From the NCBI GenBank assembly GCA_963742955.1, contig CAVUOA010000008.1, positions 1,798,001 to 1,862,000 of the forward strand: a stretch of DNA of 64,000 nt. Direction: 5' to 3'. The notes below the pieces were generated by a model, which was not told where the DNA came from, did not search any database, and saw only the letters and a list, made by a program, of their open reading frames with translations. The stretch's first letter is position 1, and each line of letters starts with the position of its first letter. Made by a program: the position numbers and the translations under genes. The stretch comes from CAVUOA01 sp963742955. Lineage in GTDB: Bacteria > Bacteroidota > Ignavibacteria > Tepidaquicellales > OLB5. Of this stretch, positions 8,999-18,618 are shown piece after piece.

Positions 8999-9852
8999 AG
9001 CGAATTTTAAACACATATTGCTTTAAGATAATATTTGCTGTGTGTATTTTGTACAGTACAAATTTATATGCCCAGGATACAAATATCACAATAAAATATG
9101 ATACCGTTAAAGTAGTCAAGAAAAAGTTTATCAGGATTATTACAATCAGAACAGCGCCTAAGTTTATACTCCAGTTAAGCGGTTCATTTAATTTTGGCGC
9201 TCTTGAACTGCAGGGTCATAACGGCGGTTTCAGCTTAGAGGATATTTTACACGGCAAATCATACGGGGCAAGAAACGGGTACGGTGTGAATTTGGCGGGT
9301 AAGCTTCCACTAAATAAAAAAGCGCACTTCTGGCTGGATGCAGCGGTAGGCTTTACGAGATTTCAAAGCAACCTTGTGGCAGATAATTCAAAAGACGGCA
9401 AAGTGGCTTATAATGTCTTCTCGGGCGGAACGGGATTGGACTATATATTTACACCTGCCGACAGGGTAAAATATTTTATAGGTGTTAATGCCCTTGCCAG
9501 CTTCATTTACGGAAAATTATCTATTCCATACGATATTACCGACCCGAATTACGGCAAAACCAGGGAAGTTAAAATTAACGGGGCGTTTAGAATCGGGTAT
9601 AGTGTATATACAGGTATAGAATATGCTTTTGTGAAGAACTTCGGGGTTAATATCGGGGTGAAATTTACACATGCAAACCTGCTTCTTAAACAATCCAAAG
9701 CTCCAACAAGCGATTCGGAATTTGACCTCAATGATGACAGCTCAGACCCGCCGGTCTTATACGGCGGATGGAAACAATTTGCTTTCACAACAGTGTTTGG
9801 CGGGGTCAGCTATTATTTTGGCGTGAAACAGATTCGCTATAAACTGCCTTAA
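8995..9852 (+). CDS. Outer-membrane beta-barrel protein (cassette 2, barrel D)
   Basis: 285 aa starting at GTG 8995 within the barrel C stop. Signal peptide to about residue 26 ('NLYAQ'). The homologous landmarks are 'APKFILQLSGSFNFG', 'YGARNGYGVNLAGK' and 'FGVNIGVKFTHANLLLKQS'. It converges on lon, overlapping its 3' end by 4 bp. Barrels C and D resemble each other ('THAN' turn, 'GGWKQF' near the end) more than A or B, consistent with duplication inside the cassette as well. Confidence 0.75.
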   Translation: MKRILNTYCFKIIFAVCILYSTNLYAQDTNITIKYDTVKVVKKKFIRIITIRTAPKFILQLSGSFNFGALELQGHNGGFSLEDILHGKSYGARNGYGVNLAGKLPLNKKAHFWLDAAVGFTRFQSNLVADNSKDGKVAYNVFSGGTGLDYIFTPADRVKYFIGVNALASFIYGKLSIPYDITDPNYGKTREVKINGAFRIGYSVYTGIEYAFVKNFGVNIGVKFTHANLLLKQSKAPTSDSEFDLNDDSSDPPVLYGGWKQFAFTTVFGGVSYYFGVKQIRYKLP

Positions 9853-12293
9853 GATTTTTTCTTTTTTGCATTCCTGAAAATGTGCTTCAATGCTTCTTCA
9901 GCATTACTTACAGGTATTATTTTTAACCCCTCTTTAATCTTATCGGGAATCTCTTTCAGGTCCTTTTGATTGTCTTTAGGAATTAAAACGGTCTTAATTC
10001 CGCTTCGCTGTGCAGCAAGCAGCTTTTCATTCAGTCCTCCGATTGGAAGAATTTGTCCCCTAAGTGTTATTTCACCTGTCATTGCTACAGATGAGTTTGT
10101 AGGTTTATCGGTAATTGCCGAAATCATTGCAACTGCCATTGTTATACCTGCCGAAGGACCGTCTTTCGGAATAGCGCCTTCGGGTATATGAATATGGATT
10201 TCTTTATTTGCAAAAAATGAACTGTTTATTCCGAGTTTCTTAGAGTTTGAACGTATATATGATAAACCTGCAAGAGCAGATTCCTTCATAACATCGCCAA
10301 GCTGTCCTGTAAGAGTTAATTTTTCTTTACCCGGCATAACGCTAACTTCTATATCAAGAATATCGCCGCCCATAGAAGTCCATGCGAGACCTACAGCAGA
10401 GCCGATTTTATCTTCTTTATCGGCAATTTTTTCCTTGAATTTTGGAATTCCCAAATATTTTTCAATATCTTCGGGTGTAACTTTAAACAGGACTTTCTTT
10501 TTATCTTTTTTCCCTGCTTTTCCGTTCATTCGTTTCAGCACAATTTCTTTAGTTATCTTGCGCATCAGAGATGCAATTTCTCTTTCAAGGTTTCTAACAC
10601 CTGCTTCCCTTGTGTATTCGTTAATAATTTTTCTTACATCTTCATCATTTATGAGAACCTCGCCTGATGAAAGACCGTGTTCTTTAAGCAGTTTTGGCAT
10701 TATGTGTCTTTTAGCAATTTCCACTTTTTCGTGCTCAAGATAGCCCGGCATTTGGATTATTTCCATCCTGTCCTGAAGCGGCAGAGGAATTGCATACTGG
10801 ACGTTAGCGGTAGTGATAAATAAAACTTTTGAAAGGTCGTAGTCTACATCCAGGTAATGGTCATTGAAAGTATAGTTTTGTTCCGGGTCAAGCGCTTCCA
10901 GCAAAGCGCTCGCCGGGTCTCCCCTGAAATCCATTCCCATCTTATCAATTTCGTCCATAAGAATAACCGGGTTTGAAGAGCCTGCTTTACGCATGGACTG
11001 AATAATCTTGCCGGGCATTGAGCCTATATAAGTTCTTCTGTGTCCTCTAATCTCTGCTTCATCTCTTACACCGCCAAGAGAAATCCTTACAAACTTTCTG
11101 TCAAGAGCTCTGGCTATAGATTTTCCCAGAGAAGTTTTTCCTACTCCGGGAGGTCCTACCAGGCACAGAATCTGTGCTCTTGCCTTGACATTTTTCTCTT
11201 TGCTTTTACCTTTGTTCAGGTTTTGCAGATTATTTAAAATTGCAATATGTTCCAGTATTCTTTCTTTTGGTTTATCAAGCGCAAAATGGTCTTCATCAAG
11301 AATTTCTTTTGCATGTTTAATATCAAGGTTATCCTGTGTGAAATCATTCCACGGAACGTTTATCAGCCAGTCAAGATAGTTTCTTGAAACTGTTGCTTCG
11401 GGTGACATAGGGGGGATTTTCTTGAGCTTGTTAAATTCTTCCACAGCTTTTGCCTTGACTTCTTTAGGCATTTTGGATTTGCGTATCGAGTCTTTCAGCT
11501 TTATAAATTCCGGGTCAGTTTCATCTTCATCATTAAGTTCATCCTGCAGTATCCTGATTTGCTCCTGTACAATAAATTTCCTCTGGTTCTTCTGCATACT
11601 CTGGTTAATTTTGCCTCGATATCTTTTTCGACCTGCAGAATTTCCAGCTCAGAGCTAAGAATATTGATGATTTCGAAATATTGTTTTTCCAGCTCCGAAA
11701 TCTCAAGAATTCTTTGTTTTGTTTCTATAGGTACGGAAATAGTAGATGCTATATAATAAAGCTTTCTATCGGCTTCTTTTATGTTCTCATATGCCAGAAG
11801 TGATTCCTGAGCAATGTTCCGGTTATTGTTTAAATAATCCTGGAAAAGCCTTGTGGTTTGCCTTATAAGAGCATTGAGCTCAACAGATTCATTTATCTCA
11901 GGAAATTTGTAAGATACTTCTGCCTGCAAGGAAATCATTAAGTACAAATTTATCTACCTTTGCCTGAACGAGTCCGTCAACAAGTACTTTAATAAGGTTA
12001 TTCGGAAGTTTAATTACCTGTATTATTCTTGCTATTGTTCCGTGAACAAATAAGTTTTGAGCCTGCGGTTCATCAATTTTCGGGTCGATTTGCGCCACAA
12101 GCATGATATACTTTTCTCTGTCAAGAGAGTAGTTTATTGCCTTAATAGTAGATTCCCTCCCCGCGAGTATAGGGTACATCATATACGGGAAGATTACAAT
12201 ATCCCTGAGGGGAACTACAGGAAGTATCCCCGGCAGTACTAATTTTGAATTATTTGCGCTTTCTAAAGCGCTGTTTTCTGCAATTTTATTCAT
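9849..12293 (-). CDS. lon: ATP-dependent protease Lon
   Basis: About 813 aa when joined from three pieces (12293-11898, about 11930-11600, 11597-9849). The order is a LON substrate-binding N-domain ('LPVVPLRDIVIFPYMMYPI'), a helical linker ('QKNQRKFIVQEQIRILQDEL'), an AAA+ core with Walker A 'GPPGVGKTS' and 'GGVRDEAEIRGHRRTY', then the S16 protease domain with catalytic Ser in 'PKDGPSAG' and Lys in 'GGLNEKLLA'. Breaks near 11930 and 11605 shift one base while the sequence continues, so the gene is probably intact in the cell. It degrades misfolded and regulatory proteins in the cytosol. Confidence 0.95.
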
Positions 12294-12439
12294 AGTGCAA
12301 AATTACTTGCATTTTTATGTATATTCAATTCATAATATTTTCACAGTGGATGAAATTATGAATCGTGCTGTTTTGTTTTTTACATAGTGGTTTTGTGACT
12401 ACATTGAAATTGTTTAATAAAAGGTTTAATTTGATATTG

Positions 12440-14738
12440 ATGAAAATACTCAAATATTTAAGGATTTCCGCAGTAATTTCTGTCCTTTTTACCGGTCTTA
12501 TCATATTTCAATCATGTTCGACCTTTAGATATAAGACGTACATAGAACAAAAAGATGTTGATGACCCTGAGCCGAATTATGACCTCACTCTTAATCCCGC
12601 CTTTCAGGAATATACAAGCTTATATGTTTATAGGCAACAGGATAGAAAATTTCGGCACATATTTTAACACATTCTTTAATGCGAAAGAGAACTTTGACGG
12701 AGCCTACGATGATTATGTCACAAGGGTACTTACAAATTACAGTGAAAGACTTGATTCTATATACTCTGCACCAAATTTAACACAGGAATCCAAAGATAAA
12801 TTTAATAAAGCAATAGAAAAAGCGTCTAAGGTTATCCAGTATCACAAAAGCAGCGCTTTTATGGACCAGGCTGTTCTTCTTATAGGCGAGTCTTATTTTT
12901 ACTTAGGAGACTATCTCAAAGCCGAAAGAAAATTCAGTGAATTTATTTCTAAACTCTCAAAGAGCACTTTAATAGATGAAGCTCTTTTATTCCTTGCGCG
13001 GACTCAATTAAGACTCGGTAATTATGAACCTGCTTTAGCCAGATTAAATAACCTCATCATGAGTTCGAAAGATAAAGCAGTTGTTGCGGCCGCATACCAA
13101 TCGCTTGCTGAATACTATATTTACATTAAAGACTACGATACATCACTCAAAGACTACAATAAGTCAATTGAATTTTCCAAAGATAACGATTTCAAAGCCC
13201 AAATGCAGTTTCTGATAGCTTCAGTAACAGCACGGCAAAACCCTGCAAAGGGTGCTGCTGAATTCCTCAAAGTTCTTGATTACGGCACATCTTTTGAACT
13301 TGAGTACCTTACAAGGTATAACTATGTAAAGAACCTCATACTGAGCAATAATTTCAGTCCTGTTCTAAAGCTGCTTGACCAGCTTAACGTAGATTATAAA
13401 GATAATCCCGAATACCTGCCCGACATTAACTATCTGAGCGCAATGTATTACGAACAGAAGAAGGATTATAAGCAGGCTGTGAAACACTATAAAGACGTAA
13501 TAATAAAATATCCTAAAACTATTGCATCATCCGATGCAAGTTTTGCATTGGGAGATTATTATGAGAATAAAAGCGGAGATTATCTGACTGCTGTTAAGTA
13601 TTACAGGTACTCCGGTGAAGAAAGCTCAAACGGACATCATAAGGAGGCTGCGGCTGAAAAACTCAGGATTTACCAAAAATATTTCGAGCTGCGAAGTGTT
13701 ATTACGGGCAGTGTTATCAAAACCGATTACGATTCCACTTTTCTTAGGCAGCTGAGGCCCGAGCTTAAACAGCAGCAGGGTATTCAAAATGATAATGAGA
13801 ACCAGGGTAAAGGAAAAGGTAATGAAGGACCCGGAGGAAAACCGGGCGGCTGGAAATATGTGGATGTTTCCGATTCAACAAAAAAAGATGCTTCAGATAC
13901 ATTAAAAAGGATTTCTTCTCCCGATTCCTTAATTAATAATGTATCTTCTGTTGATTCTTCAGCCATAAAAGCCGAGAAAGTTGCAAAAGCCAAGTTTGAG
14001 CTTGCCGAACTTTTTGTTTTTGATATTAATAAACCTGATTCTGCAGAGAAATACCTGAAAGAGTCTTATGACGAATCCGAAGACCATGATTTCAAGAGTA
14101 AAGTATTGTATGCGCTGGCAGACCTTTACAGGAATACTAACAGGTCAGATAAATATGAGGCGACTTTGAAAGATATTATAAGTGAATATCCCACTTCGCC
14201 TGTTGCAAATGAATGCAGAAAGCTCCTTAATATCCCGGTAGTTGATGAAGTCTTGCAAAGCTCAGATGACAGTATTTATATAAGTGCTGAAAAACAATTT
14301 GCTGAGAGTAATTATAGCAATGCTCTGACCTCATTTAAAGAAATTTCAGAGATTTATCCGTCATCATCCCATGCGCCTAAGTCAAATTATGCTATAGGGT
14401 GGATTTACGAAAATATACTTTCAAAACCCGACAGCGCCTTTTACTATTATTCAAAGCTTGCTGAAGATGCTTCCGGGGCTGCGCTATTTAACAAAGTGAT
14501 GGATAAGCTCGCCGAGTACCAGAGTTCGCTGTCTGCAGGTAAAGACTCTCTTGATGTTACCGATTCAAGCGGTGTTACAGATTCAAACTGGATAAAAATT
14601 AAGGAATCCGCTCCAAAGGATGATAACGGAGAAAATATTGAACCGGAAAAGAAAAAGGAAGACCTGCCCAATAAAAACCTTGATATGAATAAAGAAGGCG
14701 AAGGAGAAAATCCTAAAGACCCTGCAAAGGATAAATAA
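12440..14738 (+). CDS. Large TPR lipoprotein, PorW/SprE-like
   Basis: Start at ATG 12440. The lipobox is 'IIFQSC' (Cys near 24). The first frame ends at 12667, but the sequence continues from about 12645 in the next frame ('NFGTYFNTFFNAKENFDGAYDDY'), giving about 765 aa. Repeated TPR-like units run from about 100 to 660 ('GESYFYLGDYLKAERKF', 'ALADLYRNTNRSDKYEA'), interrupted by a Gly/Asn-rich linker near 450. The tail is Lys/Glu-rich. The lipid anchor, the FNA motif before the repeats, and the T9SS substrates in the window suggest the T9SS lipoprotein PorW/SprE. This is inference; a generic TPR lipoprotein is the alternative. Confidence 0.65.
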
Positions 14739-14739
14739 T

Positions 14740-15078
14740 ATGGAAGACTGCCTTTTTTGCAAAATAGCTTCCGGAGAAATCCCTTCTTCTGTAGTTTACG
14801 AAGATGATGAGGTGTTTGCGTTTAAAGATATTGACCCCAAAGCCCCCGTGCACATACTTGTAATACCAAAAACACACATAGCATCAACCGAACACATCGA
14901 CGATACAAATTATGCAATAACAGGCAAGCTTATACTTGCAGCATCCAAAATAGCAAAAGATATGGAGCTTGAAGGCTACAGGCTTGTGATGAACTGCAAC
15001 GAAATTGCCGGTCAGAGCGTGTTCCACATCCACTGCCACCTGCTTGGCGGCAGACCTATGAGCTGGCCCCCGGGGTAA
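14740..15078 (+). CDS. HIT-family nucleotide hydrolase/transferase
   Basis: 112 aa, the usual size of HinT-type proteins. N-terminal 'CLFCKIASGEIPSSVVYEDD' and C-terminal histidine triad 'HIHCHLLGG' (around residues 98-106) are diagnostic. It starts 2 nt after the TPR lipoprotein stop, so it is co-transcribed and probably coupled. HinT-like enzymes split phosphoramidates of AMP; the cellular substrate here is unknown. Confidence 0.92.
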   Translation: MEDCLFCKIASGEIPSSVVYEDDEVFAFKDIDPKAPVHILVIPKTHIASTEHIDDTNYAITGKLILAASKIAKDMELEGYRLVMNCNEIAGQSVFHIHCHLLGGRPMSWPPG

Positions 15079-15083
15079 CCGTA

Positions 15084-16157
15084 TTAATGGGGGAGAGAGT
15101 CCAGCAGTTTTTCTTTGCGCGCCTCGAGTGTAAATTTCTCCAAAACTCTTTTTCTTGCATCATCTCTTAACCGTTCGTGTTTCCCGTCAAGTATTTCTTT
15201 AATAATACCAATGTATTTTTCCGTGTCATAATCTTTTATAATAAATCCGGTTTCACCTATAATTTCAGGGATTGCCCCGCCTGCATTTGAAACGGGGATA
15301 CAGCCATAAAGCATAGCTTCAATCTGCGCAATACCGAATGCCTCGTAATAAGAAAGCTGCATGTATACTGCGGCGCGCCTGTAATAATCCGTCAGCTCAT
15401 TTACGGAGCGTGTCATCGGCTTAAGCTCTATGGCGTCTGATTTTATCAGGTTCTTTAACCAATTATAAACTGGTGTACCTTCATCATGCCCGATTAAATA
15501 AAAGCGTGCGTTGTATTCGGGATAGCGTTTCGTAAATTCCTCACCGAGTGATATAAAATAATCGAGCCGTTTGCGTTCAGCTTCTTTGATAAACTCACCG
15601 CCGCCGCCTACAGTGATAATCAGATTTTCTTTTTTTACCGTATTATCATCTGCATTAAAGTTTGTTGTATTTACGCAGCAGTATATGGTTTCGCATTTGG
15701 CAGGCGGCACCGCCTGCGCGAGGTATGATTTTATTACATCCGATACGGCAAAGAGCTTTGTGCAGTTTTTAACTGTATATTTAACGCAGAACTTTCTGAA
15801 TTTCGCCTTCAATGATTTTGGCTCGCCAATCAGTATTTCATCGGCATCATATCCGCCGATATTAACAGCGGAGAACTTTCCCGACAGCTTGGCAAAAAAC
15901 ACGGGAAGAAATGAGTGGTAATCGGCAAACCATATAAACACTATTTTATACCTGTAAATATTAAACAGCAGGTAAAAAAACTCGGCTATCAGCGCAGTAA
16001 AGAAGCTCAGTCCCTTTGCAGTATTAACCTCATACATTTTAACACTGTATGTATCCTTCAGTATATCAAGGTCATTGACAACGGTTCTTGCGTTAAAATC
16101 CTTATGTTTTATAAAGAGGAGGTTCAAGGGGTTAGGGTTATTTTTGTCCAATTGCAA
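15084..16157 (-). CDS. Glycosyltransferase, GT4 family
   Basis: 357 aa with a GT-B fold pattern. The C-terminal donor-binding domain contains 'YYEAFGIAQIEAMLYGCIPV' with the catalytic-type E-x7-E (from 'EAFGIAQIE') and 'GGAIPEII'. The N-terminal half has a hydrophobic stretch near 55-75. It overlaps the end of the methyltransferase gene upstream by 20 bp, so it is last in a flippase-methyltransferase-glycosyltransferase operon. Probable role: a sugar transfer in surface polysaccharide assembly. Confidence 0.85.
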   Translation of the reverse strand: MQLDKNNPNPLNLLFIKHKDFNARTVVNDLDILKDTYSVKMYEVNTAKGLSFFTALIAEFFYLLFNIYRYKIVFIWFADYHSFLPVFFAKLSGKFSAVNIGGYDADEILIGEPKSLKAKFRKFCVKYTVKNCTKLFAVSDVIKSYLAQAVPPAKCETIYCCVNTTNFNADDNTVKKENLIITVGGGGEFIKEAERKRLDYFISLGEEFTKRYPEYNARFYLIGHDEGTPVYNWLKNLIKSDAIELKPMTRSVNELTDYYRRAAVYMQLSYYEAFGIAQIEAMLYGCIPVSNAGGAIPEIIGETGFIIKDYDTEKYIGIIKEILDGKHERLRDDARKRVLEKFTLEARKEKLLDSLPH

Positions 16158-17099
16158 AAACTGAATAAGCTACTGAAGGTAAGGGAATTTCCAGATCCTT
16201 TTGTTGTTCCCATTTCTTCATCAATTTTTTTGGAAATATGGGCTTAAATATATATGTTTTCAGAACTATGTTTTTTATAAGTCTAATAGAAAATAGTTTT
16301 GAATATTCCAGTTGTTCATTTATAAACTCTCTTTCATGGATTCTTTTAACAATAATAGTTTTAAAATTATTTTTCTCCAGAATTGTTTTCATACTGTAAA
16401 ATTAAAAAGTGCTATATGTTCATCAGGCATATAACAATTCCAGAACTTTTTATAAAATCTGGCAATCCAGCTGTCAACGTCAGGTGTTGCTATGCAAATG
16501 TATCCGTCTTTTTTTAATAGGGAGTATATTTTTTCAAGAAATAAACTAGGTTGCGGTAAATGCTCAATTGTTTGCCAAAGAGTAATAATATCATAACTTT
16601 CTTTCTCAATATTCATTTCTAAGAAATTGCCGCTTATAACATCCACATCAAATTTCTCTTTTGCGTATTTACCTGCCCAGACTGAAATATCTGCACCTTG
16701 GACTGAGAAACCTTCTTTTTTTGCCAAAAATAAGAAATAACCGATTCCACAGCCAACATCTAGTAATTTGGTATTTTCTTTCACAATATTTGTTTTTGAT
16801 AATTCTTGATTGATAGCCTTCAGGTATATTCTTGAAGTAGGTAGATAAATGTATTCGGATTTAATATATCTTTCGTGATAATGCTCACCATCATATATTT
16901 CCTCCGTTAATTCATATATTGGTTGGGGGTTTTGATAAACAAGACTGCAATTAATGCAGCGATAATACATTGCATTTCCCTTTTTAAATAAAAAGATACT
17001 TTTATTGTAAGTCATTACCACAGCAAATACAAGATTTTATTTCTTTTAATGAAAAGTTCAATTTCTTTTTTTGATAATGTTATAAATAAAATTTTTCAT
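16138..17099 (-). CDS. SAM-dependent methyltransferase with N-terminal Cys motif, frame broken
   Basis: The intact part (16389-17021) has a half zinc site 'CINCSLVYQNP', then class I SAM motif I 'LLDVGCGIGYF' and 'WQTIEHLPQP'. The missing halves lie in other frames: the C-terminal 84 aa at 16138-16392, and the first Cys pair ('CICCGN') about 80 nt upstream of the frame's start, reachable from ATG 17097-17099. Breaks are near 16394, 17017 and 17058 (a seven-A run). The reconstruction is about 320 aa. This family (CxxC-x-CxxC plus MTase) is common in polysaccharide clusters for sugar or lipid-carrier methylation. The DNA is more AT-rich than the neighbouring glycosyltransferase. Confidence 0.75.
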
Positions 17100-17143
17100 G
17101 GTTTTAATTTCGATTTCCTCATAAAATTTAAAGAAATATAAAA

Positions 17144-18532
17144 TTAAGGGAAAGCTATTAAAGCAATTATTGAAAGCAAAATTGATAAAGCTAAATTTTC
17201 AAGCTTAAACATATAAAACGGTATTACTATCAAAATCGCTGTTAACAATGATATCGTCAATTTATAATTTTCCCATTTAATGAAGTAGTATCTCTTTGAA
17301 AATTTGTAAATAATAATAACTGATATTAAAAATGATATAAAGGTAGCTATCGCGGAACCATACATCTCGAAATATGGAATTAGAATCAAATTCAAAATAA
17401 TATTTGTAATTGCTGAAATTAACAGTACAATTAATACCTTACTTGAATTTTTATGGTGATAAAAGCTCATAAATCCAACAACCTGCATTCCATAAAATAC
17501 TAACGAGAAAGATATTATTGGGACAATGTTTTTTGCTTCCCAATAAGCGGGGTTTCTTGCGAATAATTTTATGAAAAAGGGTGTAATCAATGATAATATA
17601 AGAGCAAAATAAACAAATGCAAAAAACGAATAAGTCATAGACTTGGTGAAGAAACGGGAAGCATTTGGGTCACTTAGCTTTTTCCAGAAAATCGGGGGGA
17701 AAGCAAGTGCGAATGGTGATATAAGTAAAAATGTCAGAATGCCGGCAATGTTATATCCCAGTCCATATAGACCTACTTGGGCAGAATTTGTCATGTATCC
17801 TAATATGAAACGGTCTTGATTATTAAACAATGTCGAAACCAAACTAGCAGCCATGAGTGGGTATGCAAATTTCATTATTTCAGAGAAAATTATTTTATCA
17901 AACTTGAAATTAATATTTCTTATAAACGTAGGTGTAAGAATTAAAAACGCAAGTAGTGCTGCAATCAATTTTGAATAAAATATTCCGGTGATTCCATAAT
18001 TTGTTTTTGTTATAAAGAAAATCTGTAGTAGGAGAGAAATTATCGTTTCTAGAATGACAATTGTTGAATATTTAACTGCTTTCTCTTCAATTCTCAATAT
18101 TACTAAAGGTATTCCTAATAATGTTTCAAACATTGAAATCAACAAACAAATAACTACAATTTGTGAATAAGAGCTATCATTAAATAATAAACCGGATAAA
18201 GAGCCCTTTGTAAGAAATGCAATTACCAGAATTAATAAATTTACAATAGTAAGAAATGAAAAAACGGAGAATATTAAACTTTTTTTCTTAGTGTCGTCAT
18301 TCAATAATGAATACCATCTTATTATGGCAGTTTCTATAGCATAAAATAATGCAGACTGCAGTAACTGCCAAAAAATGTCCGCTCTGATTATTATTCCATA
18401 CTGATCAACACTGAAATAAACTGAATATAAAGGAAACAGTATAAAAGCAATAAATTTGATTGATATTCTGCTTAATCCGTAAACGGCTGAACTTCTAATC
18501 GTATTTTTTATATCTTGTAACAATGGTATCAA
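17144..18532 (-). CDS. Wzx-type polysaccharide flippase (MOP superfamily)
   Basis: 462 aa with about 12-14 hydrophobic segments. The N-terminus 'SSAVYGLSRISIKFIAFILFPLYSVYF' is typical of oligosaccharide flippases, and 'PLMAASLVSTLFNNQDRFILG' matches the second repeat. It should move lipid-linked sugar units across the inner membrane. It is first in the operon leading to the methyltransferase and glycosyltransferase. Very AT-rich compared with the flanking genes, which suggests exchange of the cluster, as is common for surface sugars. Confidence 0.88.
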   Translation of the reverse strand: MIPLLQDIKNTIRSSAVYGLSRISIKFIAFILFPLYSVYFSVDQYGIIIRADIFWQLLQSALFYAIETAIIRWYSLLNDDTKKKSLIFSVFSFLTIVNLLILVIAFLTKGSLSGLLFNDSSYSQIVVICLLISMFETLLGIPLVILRIEEKAVKYSTIVILETIISLLLQIFFITKTNYGITGIFYSKLIAALLAFLILTPTFIRNINFKFDKIIFSEIMKFAYPLMAASLVSTLFNNQDRFILGYMTNSAQVGLYGLGYNIAGILTFLLISPFALAFPPIFWKKLSDPNASRFFTKSMTYSFFAFVYFALILSLITPFFIKLFARNPAYWEAKNIVPIISFSLVFYGMQVVGFMSFYHHKNSSKVLIVLLISAITNIILNLILIPYFEMYGSAIATFISFLISVIIIYKFSKRYYFIKWENYKLTISLLTAILIVIPFYMFKLENLALSILLSIIALIAFP

Positions 18533-18571
18533 AAATATTAATAATTATGCACTTATGAAATAGAAGAAATT

Positions 18572-18599
18572 AAAAAAGGCGGGTTTACCCGCCTTTTTT
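18572..18599 (-). terminator. Rho-independent terminator
   Basis: AAAAAAGGCGGG (18572-18583), a TTTA loop and CCCGCCTTTTTT form a near-perfect stem with T-runs on both strands. It follows the secreted-protein gene at 18619 (minus strand) and lies just before the flippase start. Confidence 0.9.
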
Positions 18600-18618
18600 G
18601 TGTGATATCAAAATTATT

